Shown one piece after another: positions 27,969 to 39,723 of a stretch of DNA of 64,000 nucleotides. The notes under the pieces are model-generated. The model made no database searches and was not told the DNA's origin. It worked only from the letters and a program-made list of their open reading frames with translations. This stretch comes from Lentzea sp. NEAU-D7 (GTDB lineage: Bacteria; Actinomycetota; Actinomycetes; Mycobacteriales; Pseudonocardiaceae), in contig NZ_JAPJDL010000001.1 of assembly GCF_026242055.1 (NCBI RefSeq), positions 186,001-250,000 of the forward strand, written 5' to 3'. Position numbers and translations under genes: made by a program. Each line of letters opens with the position of its first letter. The first letter of the stretch is position 1.

Positions 27969-28517
27969 TCATGGCGTCGAGCCTGCTGTCTCCAGGTCGT
28001 GCAGTGCCTGGGCCTCTTCCGCGTTCACCAGGCCGAGCGCGACCAGGTCCAGGGGGCTGATAAAGCCGTCGGAGACGCGGTAGCCCTTGGCGCGGGCGAC
28101 GGCGTCTCGTAGCGGCACGGCCCAGTGGTGCTCGATGAGCAGCAGGGCCGCCGCGCTGTCGTTGGGGATCTCGGCCAGCACGTCCCACGCGTCCGCGTCG
28201 CTGAACGGGTGGACGCCTCCCTTCTCCGCCGCCGACTCGGCTCCCCGGACCGCGCCTGCCAGCGCGCCCTCCTCCCCCGCGGCGCCGAGGCCGATCAGCG
28301 CGCCGATCTTGCTGCCCAGCTCGACCGCCTCTCCGGGCGTCAGGTTGCTCAGGTGTTCCACGGCGACGGCGCCCTGCGGGTCCTTGTGGACGGCGAGAGC
28401 GTCGATCACGCGGACGGTGTCCGTCTTGCGCAGCTTCTCCAGTTCGGCGACCACCTCACCGCGGAAGTCCGGGTGGGTGAAGCCGAGCACGATCAGTTGA
28501 ATCGGCCCGATGGCCAT
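27969..28517 (-). CDS. DUF6325/DUF1269-like stress protein
   Basis: A 182-residue soluble protein beginning MAIGPIQLIVLGFTHPDFRGEV, with a central Gly/Ala-rich segment (SKIGALIGLGAAGEEGALAGAV) and a later conserved patch IPNDSAAALLLIEHHWAVPLRDAV. This is the layout of DUF1269/DUF6325 proteins, often next to universal stress proteins and of unknown function. AAGGAGGGG precedes the ATG. A 19-nt palindrome lies 60 nt upstream. Confidence 0.72.
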   Translation of the reverse strand: MAIGPIQLIVLGFTHPDFRGEVVAELEKLRKTDTVRVIDALAVHKDPQGAVAVEHLSNLTPGEAVELGSKIGALIGLGAAGEEGALAGAVRGAESAAEKGGVHPFSDADAWDVLAEIPNDSAAALLLIEHHWAVPLRDAVARAKGYRVSDGFISPLDLVALGLVNAEEAQALHDLETAGSTP

Positions 28518-28576
28518 ACGACCCCTCCTTGTCTCGATCAGTCGTCCCATCGTCACGGCGCGCGGATCCCGGTCAC

Positions 28577-28595
28577 CTCATCCGGCGCGGGTGGA
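28577..28595. promoter_or_regulatory. 19-nt island palindrome, copy b
   Basis: CTCATCCGGCGCGGGTGGA, read on the minus strand as TCCACCCGCGCCGGATGAG. It lies 60 nt before the DUF6325 start and overlaps the stop codon of the gene upstream, so it can drive DUF6325 separately from the MFS operon. Confidence 0.55.
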
Positions 28596-29918
28596 ACGCC
28601 AGGCGAGGGCGGTCACCAGCAGCTCGTAGACCACGAGCAGCACCACGATCGCCAGCAGGGCGGTCCAGGACGAGATGAGCAGCGCGAGCAGGACCGCCAC
28701 GGCGACGCCGCCCACGCGCACGGCGTCGAGGTGGCGTGCGGTCCAGCTCGGGCCGTGCTCGGCGAGTGCCCGCCCGCCCGTCACGGCAGCGCGGCGGATC
28801 GCACGCCAGGCCGCGACGGTCCGGGCGCGCAGCCACGTCGGTCCTCGGCCGGGCCCGAGCAGGTACATCAGCAGGGCCAGCAGCGCGCCGGTCCAGATCA
28901 TCTGCCAGCCGCGTGTGCGCAGCTGGCTGAAGACCGCCGTCACGACGTCCGCGGCGCCGTCGCGGTAAAGCCCTTCCGGCACGTTCTGGAGGATCTGCTG
29001 CCGGACCGCGCGCAGCGCCACCGTGATCGCCACTGCGGCCACGACCAGCCACAGGCCGAGCTGCAGCAGCGTGCGGCGGCGGCCTGGCGAGACGAGCAGT
29101 GCGACCCCGAGCAGCACAAGGGTGCCGAGCACGAACAGGACGAGACCTCGCTTGGCCGTCACCACGGCCTGCTGAGCCGCCCACAGCTGCCCGGAGTCGT
29201 AGACGGTGAACTGCGCGAAGTTCTCCGGCAGCGTGACGCCGAGCGAGTCCTGCACCCGGACGCGCAGATCCGCGGGGATCTCGCCGCTGCTGAGGTCCGG
29301 CAGCGAGAGCTGCTTGCCGAACAGGGTGGGCAGCTGCGCGCTGAGCGTCCGGAGCACCTCGTTGACCAACGGAAGCAGGTCGACCTCGACGCGGTCGGAC
29401 TGGACGGCGACGACGTCGCTGTCTCCCTCGACGATGGCGAGTGCGCGGACGTGGGCACGGCGGTTGAGCTCGGTCCAGACGCGCTGGAACTGGTCGCTGC
29501 CCAGCACTTTCGCGGCCGTCGCGCGCACCGGGGCGTGCAGCTGGTTCGCCAGTGGGCCGGCGACGAACGCGGCCTGTTCGGGCAGCACGGCGCGCAGCCG
29601 CTGTTCGACGTCGACGGCCTCGAAGAGCTTGACCGTCGCGAAGTCCGCCACCGCCGCGGCGACCTCCGGGTCCTTGGGCAGGGGCGCGACCGTGGCGACC
29701 CATCGGTCGGTGTCGAGCGCGGTGCGCGCGCTCCAGATGCCCACGACGCTCATCACGAGCGCGAACGCCGTGACCGCGGTCAGGACGGCGGCACCGGTCC
29801 TGCGCAACGTCATCACCGTCGCCGCGCGCCGCTGCCGCCGGTCGAGCCGCGCCTGCAGCGCCTGCACCTCGGCCCGCAGGCGGGGCAGTTCGCCGAGGTC
29901 GTTCGTCATCCCGGTCAT
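28578..29918 (-). CDS. integral membrane protein of unknown function
   Basis: A 446-residue protein. A short N-terminal helix (LPRLRAEVQALQARLDRRQRR) precedes a membrane segment at about 40-60. A large extracytoplasmic domain of about 200 residues follows, then three or four C-terminal segments (GLVLFVLGTLVLLGVALLV and others). The extracytoplasmic part has a regular helical pattern and no cysteine pair. I know similar proteins in actinomycetes only as hypothetical. Its ATG overlaps the MFS stop as ATGA, so it is probably a partner or accessory of that exporter. Confidence 0.7.
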   Translation of the reverse strand: MTGMTNDLGELPRLRAEVQALQARLDRRQRRAATVMTLRRTGAAVLTAVTAFALVMSVVGIWSARTALDTDRWVATVAPLPKDPEVAAAVADFATVKLFEAVDVEQRLRAVLPEQAAFVAGPLANQLHAPVRATAAKVLGSDQFQRVWTELNRRAHVRALAIVEGDSDVVAVQSDRVEVDLLPLVNEVLRTLSAQLPTLFGKQLSLPDLSSGEIPADLRVRVQDSLGVTLPENFAQFTVYDSGQLWAAQQAVVTAKRGLVLFVLGTLVLLGVALLVSPGRRRTLLQLGLWLVVAAVAITVALRAVRQQILQNVPEGLYRDGAADVVTAVFSQLRTRGWQMIWTGALLALLMYLLGPGRGPTWLRARTVAAWRAIRRAAVTGGRALAEHGPSWTARHLDAVRVGGVAVAVLLALLISSWTALLAIVVLLVVYELLVTALAWRSTRAG

Positions 29919-31294
29919 CGCGCCGCGCTCGCCGTCGTCCGCGGCAGGAAGAACGCCACCGCCATCCCGCCGAGCGCGATCAGCGCCAGCACGACCATTG
30001 CCAACGCGTACGCGCGTTCGGGTGTCCGGGTGATGCCGGCGACGAGGATGGTGCCCGCGATCGCGGCGCCGAGCGAGGACCCGAGGTTGGACACGCTGCG
30101 GGACAGGCCGGAGATCTCCCCCTGCAACGCGTCGGGGAAGCTCGACTGCACGACGTTCACCGAAGGGGTCAGCATGGCGCCGATGCCGAGCCCGATCAGG
30201 AAGAGGCCGGGCAGGAAGGTCCACACCTGCGGTGAGAGCGCGAGCAACGCCAGGAAGAGCGCGATGCCCGTGACGGTGACGGCGAAGCCGGTCAGCACGA
30301 GGCTGCGCTGGGCGTGCCGCCGCGCGAGGCGCTCGGCCGACAGCGACGCGAGCAGCACGCCCGCCGTCGCCGCTGTGAGGATCAGGCCCGTCTCGATCGC
30401 GTTGTAGCCGCGCACGACCTGCAGGTACGCCGAGACCACGAACGAGATGCCCATGAGCACGAGCCACTGCAGGTTCTGCGTGACCAGGCCGAGGTTCGAG
30501 GTGCGGCTGCGGAACAGCGCGGTCGACAGCAACGGTTCGACGCCCGCGCGTTCCTTGGCGCGCACCGAGTGGAAGAACCACACGAGCGTCAGGACCCCGG
30601 CGGCGAGGAGCCCCACCATCAGCCAGAGGTTGTTGTCCGCGGCGAGCACGCCCGACACGATCAGGACGAGTCCCGCCGACGACAGCACCGCGCCGCGGAC
30701 GTCGAACGGGCGGGCAGGGTCCGGGGGCCGCGGATCCCGGACGTACTTGCGGCTCAGCACGAGGATCACCACGACCACCAGCGCCTGGAACAGGAAGGCC
30801 ACCCTCCAGCTGAGCGCCGTCGTGATGAACCCGCCGATCAGCGGCCCGGTGGCGGCACCGATGCCCGCCATGCCGTTGATGGCGCCGAACGCGCGGGCCC
30901 GCGCGGTGACACCGGCGAACAGCATCGTCGCGAGGATGTAGACGGGCGGGATCAGCAGCGCCGTCCCGACTCCCTCGAGGATCGAGTTGCCCAGGATGAG
31001 AACGGGCAGGTTCGGCGAGAACGCGCTCAGCACGGCACCGACGCCGTAGACGGCGAGACCGGCGCTGAGACATCTCTTGCGGCCGTAGCGGTCGGTCAGC
31101 TTGCCGCCGGGGATCATCAGCGCCGCCATGACGAGCAGGAAGATCGTGATCGCGAGCTGGACGCCCTGGACGGTGGTGCCCAGGTCCTGACCTATGTCGT
31201 TGATCATCACGTTCATGTTGGAGCCGGCGAAGCTGCAGATGAACTGGGCGAGGGCAAGGGGGACGAGCACTCTGCGCAAGGCGTTGGAGTCCAC
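29915..31294 (-). CDS. MFS transporter, DHA2-like
   Basis: About 459 residues with 12-14 membrane segments. GGKLTDRYGRKRC is the MFS loop 2-3 motif, and GMAGIGAATGPLIGGFI is motif C, characteristic of antiporters of the drug:proton DHA2 group. It probably exports a small toxic or signalling compound. I place the start at the GTG at 31294, which follows GGAGTC. A GTG at 31438 would add 48 Pro/Ala/Arg-rich residues and leave no room for a promoter. Two 19-nt palindromes lie between it and the divergent DUF2252 gene. Confidence 0.85.
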   Translation of the reverse strand: MDSNALRRVLVPLALAQFICSFAGSNMNVMINDIGQDLGTTVQGVQLAITIFLLVMAALMIPGGKLTDRYGRKRCLSAGLAVYGVGAVLSAFSPNLPVLILGNSILEGVGTALLIPPVYILATMLFAGVTARARAFGAINGMAGIGAATGPLIGGFITTALSWRVAFLFQALVVVVILVLSRKYVRDPRPPDPARPFDVRGAVLSSAGLVLIVSGVLAADNNLWLMVGLLAAGVLTLVWFFHSVRAKERAGVEPLLSTALFRSRTSNLGLVTQNLQWLVLMGISFVVSAYLQVVRGYNAIETGLILTAATAGVLLASLSAERLARRHAQRSLVLTGFAVTVTGIALFLALLALSPQVWTFLPGLFLIGLGIGAMLTPSVNVVQSSFPDALQGEISGLSRSVSNLGSSLGAAIAGTILVAGITRTPERAYALAMVVLALIALGGMAVAFFLPRTTASAAR

Positions 31295-31327
31295 CCACGC
31301 AGACTCCAGCGGCCGCGTCCGGGCCGC

Positions 31328-31379
31328 TTCACGCGCCGGGGATGAGGCACCGCGCCGGTACTCGCCCGCGCCGGGTGGT
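31328..31379. promoter_or_regulatory. two 19-nt island palindromes, copies c1 and c2
   Basis: TTCACGCGCCGGGGATGAG (31328-31346) and CTCGCCCGCGCCGGGTGGT (31361-31379). The second is 66 nt from the proposed MFS start and 73 nt from the DUF2252 start, matching the spacing seen elsewhere in the island. Confidence 0.55.
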
Positions 31380-31452
31380 GCGGGGGCCACCACGGCGGTG
31401 TTGCGTCGCAAGTGGACCGGAGCCACCGGTTCCGTCACCGGGGAGGTGCGCG

Positions 31453-32850
31453 ATGACCGGTCCAGTGGCCGCGAGGACCGCCAAGGGTCTCACCGCCCGC
31501 AAGGACGTGCCGCTCGAAGCGCACGGGCAGCCACCGCAGGACGGCGACCGGTTCGACCCGGTGAAGGTGCTGGCCGCGCAGGACGACGCGCGGGTGCCGG
31601 AGCTGGTGCCCATCCGGTACGGCCGGATGCTGGCCTCGCCGTTCGCGTTCTTCCGCGGCGCGGCGGCGGTGATGGCGGGCGACCTCGCCTCGACTCCGTG
31701 CTCCGGCCTGACCTGCCAGCTCAGCGGGGACGCGCACATCGGCAACTTCGGGGTCTTCGCCTCCCCGGAGCGGCGGCTCGTGTTCGACCTCAACGACTTC
31801 GACGAGACGCTGCCCGGTCCGTGGGAGTGGGACGTCAAGCGCCTCGCGGCCAGCCTGGCCGTCGCCGGACGCCAGAACGGGTTGGGGCGCAAGGCGAGGA
31901 TGAACGTCGTGCGCGCCGCCGCCGGTCGGTACCGCACGGCGATGGCCCGCTTCGCGGAGCAGGGCGATCTCGCGGTGTGGTACACCCACGCCAGCGCGGA
32001 GGACGTGAAGAGCCTCCTCAAAGCGCACGCGGACAAGGCCAGGCAACAGCGTTTCGCGCGCGAGCAGGCGAAGGCACGTGCACGGGACAGCCTGCAGGCC
32101 TACCGCAAGCTGACCTCCGTCATCGGCGGGCGCCGCCGCATCAACGCCGACCCGCCTCTGCTCGTGCCGGTCGGTCACCTGATGCCCGACACGGAACGCG
32201 AGGACCTGGAGTTCCTCGTGCAGGACCTGCTCGCGGGCTACGCCGCCAGCCTGTCCCCCGACCGGCGCCACCTGCTGAGCGGGTTCCGGTTCGTCGACAT
32301 GGCGCGCAAGGTCGTCGGCGTCGGCAGCGTCGGGACCCGGTGCTGGATCGTGCTGCTGCACGGACGCGACGAGGACGATCCGTTGCTGCTGCAGGTGAAG
32401 GAGGCGTCGCGGTCGGTCCTCGCGGACCACCTGCCCGGCCGGCCGCGCGCACGCCACGGCAGCGAGGGCGAGCGCGTCGTGACCGGGCAGCGGCTCATGC
32501 AGGCCGCCGGAGACATCTTCCTCGGCTGGGAGACCGCGGAGGGCATCGACGGGCTCACCCGGGACTTCTACGTCCGGCAGCTGCGCGACTGGAAGGGCTC
32601 TGCCTCGATCGAGACCATGGACGAGGCAGGCCTGCGGCTGTACGGCGCGCTGTGCGGGTGGACGCTGGCCCGAGCGCACGCGCGCACCGGTGACCGGATC
32701 GCGATGGCCGCGTACCTCTCCGACGGCAAGGCCTTCGACGTCGCGCTCGCCGAGTTCGCCGAGAGCTACGCGGACCGCAACGAACAGGACTACCGGCTCC
32801 TGGCCGAGGCGGCGCGGACCGGCCGCGTTCCCGTCCAGAGTGGACTGTGA
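31453..32850 (+). CDS. DUF2252 protein
   Basis: A 465-residue soluble protein. VPIRYGRMLASPFAFFRGAAAVMAGDLA, CQLSGDAHIGNFGVF and LVFDLNDFDETLPGPWEWDVKRLAAS are the hallmarks of DUF2252. The last two resemble the catalytic HxDxxxxN and metal-binding D regions of aminoglycoside-phosphotransferase-like kinases (SGDAHIGN, DLNDFDE). A kinase-like activity on an unknown substrate is plausible but unproven. GGGAGG precedes the ATG by 6 nt. The next gene, a glutamine amidotransferase, starts 22 nt later and is probably co-transcribed. Confidence 0.88.
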   Translation: MTGPVAARTAKGLTARKDVPLEAHGQPPQDGDRFDPVKVLAAQDDARVPELVPIRYGRMLASPFAFFRGAAAVMAGDLASTPCSGLTCQLSGDAHIGNFGVFASPERRLVFDLNDFDETLPGPWEWDVKRLAASLAVAGRQNGLGRKARMNVVRAAAGRYRTAMARFAEQGDLAVWYTHASAEDVKSLLKAHADKARQQRFAREQAKARARDSLQAYRKLTSVIGGRRRINADPPLLVPVGHLMPDTEREDLEFLVQDLLAGYAASLSPDRRHLLSGFRFVDMARKVVGVGSVGTRCWIVLLHGRDEDDPLLLQVKEASRSVLADHLPGRPRARHGSEGERVVTGQRLMQAAGDIFLGWETAEGIDGLTRDFYVRQLRDWKGSASIETMDEAGLRLYGALCGWTLARAHARTGDRIAMAAYLSDGKAFDVALAEFAESYADRNEQDYRLLAEAARTGRVPVQSGL

Positions 32851-32872
32851 CGATTCCCCGAGGAGACCAAGA

Positions 32873-33700
32873 ATGTGCCGATGGCTCGCGTACTCCGGCT
32901 CCCCCGTCCTGCTGGAGGAGCTCCTCTACGTCCCGGTGAACTCGCTCGTCACCCAGAGCAGGCACTCCCGGCTGGGGGTGGAGACCACCAACGGCGACGG
33001 CTTCGGCGTCGGCTGGTACGCGAACTCCCCGACACCGGGCCTGTTCCTCAGCACGGAACCCGCCTGGAACGACCGCAACCTGCGCGAGCTGGCGGCGCAG
33101 ACCGTGGCCGGTGCCGTCTTCGCCCACGTCCGCGCGTCGACCGGCACGGCGGTCCAGCAGACCAACTGCCATCCCTTCCGGCACGGTCGCCGGCTGTGGA
33201 TGCACAACGGGCTGATCGCCGCGTTCCCGGTGCTGCACCGGGAGCTCGCGCTGGCGGTGGATCCGTCGCTCTACGCCGACATCGAGGGATCGACCGACTC
33301 GGAGATCCTCTTCTTCCTCGCGCTCACCTTCGGCCTGAAGCAGGACCCGCCCGCCGCCGTCGCCCGCACCGTCGGCCTCGTCGAGACGATCGGCAGGAAG
33401 CACGGCGTGGCGCACCCGGTCCAGATGACGGTCGCCACGACCGACGGCGACACCCTCTGGGCCTTCCGCTACTCCAGCGAGGGCCGCTCGCGGAGCCTGT
33501 TCCACAGCACCGACATCACCACGTTGCGCCGGCAGTACCCGGACAACCCGACGCTGCACTCGCTGTCCCCCGACACCCGGCTCGTGGTGTCGGAACCGCT
33601 GGGCGACCTGCGCGGCGCCTGGCGGGAGGTGCCCGAGTCGACCTGTCTCGTCGCGCGCGGCGGCGTCGAGGAGCTCCGCCCGTTCCAGCCTCTCCACTGA
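32873..33700 (+). CDS. class II glutamine amidotransferase
   Basis: A 275-residue N-terminal-nucleophile hydrolase. MCRWLAYSGSPV gives Cys2 as the catalytic residue after Met removal. NGDGFGVGWYA, FAHVRASTGTAVQQTNCHPF and MHNGLI are the glutamine-binding motifs. The closest functional analogue I recognise is the YafJ/EgtC group. EgtC acts on gamma-glutamyl compounds, but no other ergothioneine gene is visible, so the substrate is open. AGGAG lies 7 nt before the ATG. Confidence 0.88.
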   Translation: MCRWLAYSGSPVLLEELLYVPVNSLVTQSRHSRLGVETTNGDGFGVGWYANSPTPGLFLSTEPAWNDRNLRELAAQTVAGAVFAHVRASTGTAVQQTNCHPFRHGRRLWMHNGLIAAFPVLHRELALAVDPSLYADIEGSTDSEILFFLALTFGLKQDPPAAVARTVGLVETIGRKHGVAHPVQMTVATTDGDTLWAFRYSSEGRSRSLFHSTDITTLRRQYPDNPTLHSLSPDTRLVVSEPLGDLRGAWREVPESTCLVARGGVEELRPFQPLH

Positions 33701-33710
33701 TCGCACCGGC

Positions 33711-33729
33711 TTCGCCCGCCACGGGTGAT
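33711..33729. promoter_or_regulatory. 19-nt island palindrome, copy d
   Basis: TTCGCCCGCCACGGGTGAT, 64 nt before the universal stress protein start. The central CCCG...CGGG arms are intact. Confidence 0.6.
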
Positions 33730-33793
33730 GCGGCGGGGACAGCCCGCCCGGAGGGTTGTGCCGCACGTCCCAGGACGAAGGAGAGGAACCACG

Positions 33794-34687
33794 ATGATGG
33801 AACCCGCACCCGTGGTGGCCGGCGTCGACGGCTCGTCGTCAGCGCTCGCCGCGGTCATGTGGGCCGCCGACGAGTGCGCCCGGCGCGACGCCCCGCTGCG
33901 GCTGGTGCACGCGTTCTCGCTGCCCGCCGGAGGACACCTCCCGTCCGCCGGCACGGGTGACGACGTCCGGCGTGCGGGCGAGGCGTGCCTGACCGAGGCC
34001 ACCGTGGCCGCCCGCGCCGCAGGGCCGGAGGTGGAGATCTCGGCGGAACCGCTCAGCGGTGGCGCGACGAGCCTGCTGATCGAGGAGTCCCGGCACGCGC
34101 GGCTGCTGGTGCTCGGGGCGCACGGCATGGGCAACGTCCGCGGCCTGCTGGTCGGGTCGACGGCGGCCGCACTCGCCTCGCACGGGCAGTGCCCGCTGGT
34201 GGTCGTGCGCGGTCTCGCGGCGATCGACGGCCCGATCGTGGTGGGCCACGACGGCTCCCCGACGAGCGAGGCCGCGCTGGCGTACGCCTTCGAAGCGGCG
34301 TCGCTGCGCGGCGCCCGGCTCACCGTCGTCCTGTGCCAGCCGGGTTTCACCGTGGAAAGCGCCTACCGCACGGCGCGGTTCGCCGCGGCCAGGGACGCGG
34401 CCGACGGAGACGACCGCGAGGTGGTCGCCCGGTGGCAGGCCCGGTACCCGGAGGTGCGGGTGGAGCGGGCCCTGCCGCAGGACCGTCCGGTGCGGGCGCT
34501 CATGAGGTACGGCGCCGAGGCGCAGCTCCTGGTGGTGGGCAGTCATGGGCGCGGCGGGTTCGACGGCATGTTGCTCGGCTCGACGAGCCAGGCACTCGTC
34601 TCGCACGCGCCGTGCCCGTTGGTGATCGTGACGTCGGAGAGCCGGCGCGGGCCCGTCCGGGTCTGCCGGGAACGCGTCACGGGGTGA
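33794..34687 (+). CDS. tandem universal stress protein
   Basis: A 297-residue protein with two UspA domains (about 1-140 and 145-290). Each has the ATP-binding signature Gx2Gx9G(S/T): GAHGMGNVRGLLVGST in the first and GSHGRGGFDGMLLGST in the second, with VGHDGSP opening domain two. Such proteins bind ATP and support survival under starvation or low oxygen, as with the DosR-regulated USPs of mycobacteria. It overlaps the convergent patatin gene by 11 nt. Confidence 0.95.
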   Translation: MMEPAPVVAGVDGSSSALAAVMWAADECARRDAPLRLVHAFSLPAGGHLPSAGTGDDVRRAGEACLTEATVAARAAGPEVEISAEPLSGGATSLLIEESRHARLLVLGAHGMGNVRGLLVGSTAAALASHGQCPLVVVRGLAAIDGPIVVGHDGSPTSEAALAYAFEAASLRGARLTVVLCQPGFTVESAYRTARFAAARDAADGDDREVVARWQARYPEVRVERALPQDRPVRALMRYGAEAQLLVVGSHGRGGFDGMLLGSTSQALVSHAPCPLVIVTSESRRGPVRVCRERVTG

Positions 34688-35516
34688 CCGGGTGAACCAG
34701 ACCGGGCCCGCCCGTCCCGCCGGCCGCGAGCCACGTCGTGGTGCTCTTGTGAGCGTCGTCGATCAGCTCGCGGGACCGGCTGAAGTCCGCGGGTGAGACG
34801 GTCAGCGGGCACAACGGCGGCACCACGCGGAGGTCGACGGTGTCCCGGTAGCGTTCGACGTCCAGCGCGAGCCGGTGGTTCACCAGCAACGTCAACGCGT
34901 GCAGCGCCATCGCCAGGGCGCTGCGCGGTGGCCGTTCGAGGTCGCACGCGTAGCCGGTAGGCAGCACCCACACCCGGTCGGCGCCGAGCGCCACCGCGTG
35001 CGACACGGGGTTGTTGTTCACCGCGCCGCCGTCCATCAGGTACCTGCCCCCGAGCGAGACCGGCGGGAACACCGCCGGAATCGCGGTGCTCGCCATCAGC
35101 GCGTCCACCGCGTCGCCTTGGGAGAGCAGCACCTCCTCTCCGGACAACACGTCCGTCGCGCCGACGTGCGCGGGCACCGGCGTGTTCTCGAGCGTGGTGC
35201 CGGAGAGGTGGGCCCGCAGCAGGCGGCGCAGCGCCGTGCTGGGCACGAGGTGGTCGCTCAGCCCGAGCACACCGAGGAGGCCGCGCACCGGCCGGACCGG
35301 GAAGACGTCGTTGCGGGACAACGACGTCCACAGGTCCGTGAGGGCGCGAACCCCCTCGGGTCCCGGGTGGGTCGCGTACCAGACCCCGTTCACGGCACCG
35401 ACCGAGGTGCCGACCACCAGGTCGGGCTCGATGCCCTCGTCCGCGAGCGCCGAGAGCATGCCCACCTCGACCGCGCCGAGACTGCCGCCGCCGGCCAACA
35501 CGAACGCGGTCTTCAC
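34677..35516 (-). CDS. patatin-like phospholipase
   Basis: A 279-residue protein with the full patatin Ser-Asp dyad. VLAGGGSLGAVEVGML is the oxyanion loop, VVGTSVGAVNG is the GxSxG nucleophile elbow, and MDGGAVNNNPV holds the catalytic Asp in DGG. It should hydrolyse acyl esters of phospholipids or stored triacylglycerol. The GTG at 35516 begins directly with the first strand. The 19-nt palindrome shared with the divergent GH63-like gene is 68 nt away. Confidence 0.92.
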   Translation of the reverse strand: MKTAFVLAGGGSLGAVEVGMLSALADEGIEPDLVVGTSVGAVNGVWYATHPGPEGVRALTDLWTSLSRNDVFPVRPVRGLLGVLGLSDHLVPSTALRRLLRAHLSGTTLENTPVPAHVGATDVLSGEEVLLSQGDAVDALMASTAIPAVFPPVSLGGRYLMDGGAVNNNPVSHAVALGADRVWVLPTGYACDLERPPRSALAMALHALTLLVNHRLALDVERYRDTVDLRVVPPLCPLTVSPADFSRSRELIDDAHKSTTTWLAAGGTGGPGLVHPVTP

Positions 35517-35584
35517 CGCCCCATTCTGCCGCCGGCCGCTCCGGCTCACGAGGGGCCAGTTCCCCGGACGTCGTCCGCGGCCGA

Positions 35585-35603
35585 ACCACCCGCGCCGGGT
35601 GAC
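35585..35603. promoter_or_regulatory. 19-nt island palindrome, copy e
   Basis: ACCACCCGCGCCGGGTGAC, one of the best copies. It is almost equidistant from the divergent patatin (68 nt) and GH63-like (65 nt) starts. Confidence 0.65.
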
Positions 35604-35668
35604 CCGCCGGGCGGCTCCCGCCACCAGCCTGGTGATCACCTGGTGTGCCGAGCGAAAGGCGGAACGAC

Positions 35669-38274
<2,606 letters not shown>

Positions 38275-38278
<4 letters not shown>

Positions 38279-39723
38279 GCGGATGGCCGGACAAGCCCGT
38301 CATCTACGAGGTCAACACAGCGGTGTGGCTGGGCGAGCTCTCCCGGGCCGCCGGACGGCCCGTCACGCTCGCCGACGTGCCCGCCGCGGCCTGGCAGGCC
38401 GTGACACCGGCCGGCGTCGACGCGGTGTGGCTCATGGGCGTCTGGGAGCGCAGCGTGACGGGGCTGGCGCTCGCCAACGCGCGGACCGGGTTGCGGGCCT
38501 CGTTCCACGCCGCGCTCCCGGACCTGCGGCCGCAGGACGTGAGCGGGTCGCCCTACTGCGTGCGGCGCTACGTCGTGGCCGAGGAGTTCGGCGGCGACGA
38601 GGCGCTCGCGAAGGCACGGGCGGAGCTCGCGTCGCGCGGGGTGCGGCTGGTGCTCGACCACGTGCCGAACCACGTGGCACCGGACCACCCGTGGGTGACC
38701 GGCCACCCGGAGCTCTTCGTCCGCGGCGAGGTGGACGACTACGCGGAGAACCCCGAGCACTGGCTCGCGATCGGCGAGCACATCTTCGCGCGCGGCAGGG
38801 ACCCGTACTTCCCGCCGTGGCCGGACGTCGTGCAGCTCGACGCCTTCTCCCCCGCGCTGCGCAGCGCGACGGTGAAGACGCTCGCCGGCATCGCGGCCCG
38901 CTGCGACGGCATCCGGTGCGACATGGCGATGCTGATGACCAACGACGTCTTCGCGCGCACCTGGGGCCGCGAGGCGCCGGAGCGCGAGTTCTGGCCCGAG
39001 GTCATCGGCGCCCTGCGCGAGCGGCACGCGGACACCGTGCTCATCGCCGAGGCATACTGGGACATGGAGTGGACGTTGCAGCAGCAGGGTTTCGCCTTCT
39101 GCTACGACAAACGCCTCTACGACCGGCTCGTCTCGCGCGACGTGGAAGCGGTGCGCGCGCACCTGCGCGCGGATCCCGACTACCAGGCGGGACTGGTGCG
39201 GTTCCTGGAGAACCAGGACGAGCCGCGGCTCGCCGCCACGCTCCCACCGGACGCCGCCAAGGCGGCCGCCGTCGTCGTCGCCACGCTGCCGGGCGCGACG
39301 CTGTGGCACGAGGGCCAGTTCGAGGGCAGGACGGTCCGGCCGCCGGTGTTCCTCGCCCGCCGCCCGCACGAATATCCCGACCACGACCTCGCCGTCTGGT
39401 ACCGGCACCTGCTCGCGGCGGTGCGCGACCACGGGCTCCGGCTCGGCGAGTGGTTCCTGCTCGACACCGAGGGCTGGCCGGACAACCAGTCGCACCGCTC
39501 GCTTCTCGCGTGGGAATGGGTCGAGGTCGGCGGGTGCCGGCACGTCGTCGTGGTCAACTTCTCCGACGCCCCCGCACAGGGCCGGGTCCCGCTCGACTGG
39601 GAGCCGCGGTGCTGGCGGTTCACCGACCTGCTCGGCGGCGAGGTCTTCGACCGCGACCTCACCGCCGAGGGGCTCTTCGTGTCACTGCCCGCGTGGGGTT
39701 TCCACGTGTTGTCGGCGATGTGA
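38275..39723 (+). CDS. GH13 alpha-amylase-family enzyme
   Basis: A 482-residue TIM-barrel enzyme. The four conserved regions are readable: I, LVLDHVPNHV; II, GIRCDMAMLM with the nucleophile Asp; III, LIAEAYWD with the acid/base Glu; and IV, ENQDEPR, where the usual NHD is replaced by NQD. There is no signal peptide, so it acts on cytoplasmic alpha-glucan, a disaccharide, or a sugar phosphate. The gene overlaps the GH63-like stop as ATGA and converges on the AI-2E-family gene with a 42-nt overlap. Confidence 0.88.

Noticed and set aside
31295-31438. The N-terminal extension of the MFS protein
   Set aside because: It is low-complexity, has no ribosome site, and would place two operators and both divergent promoters inside the coding sequence.
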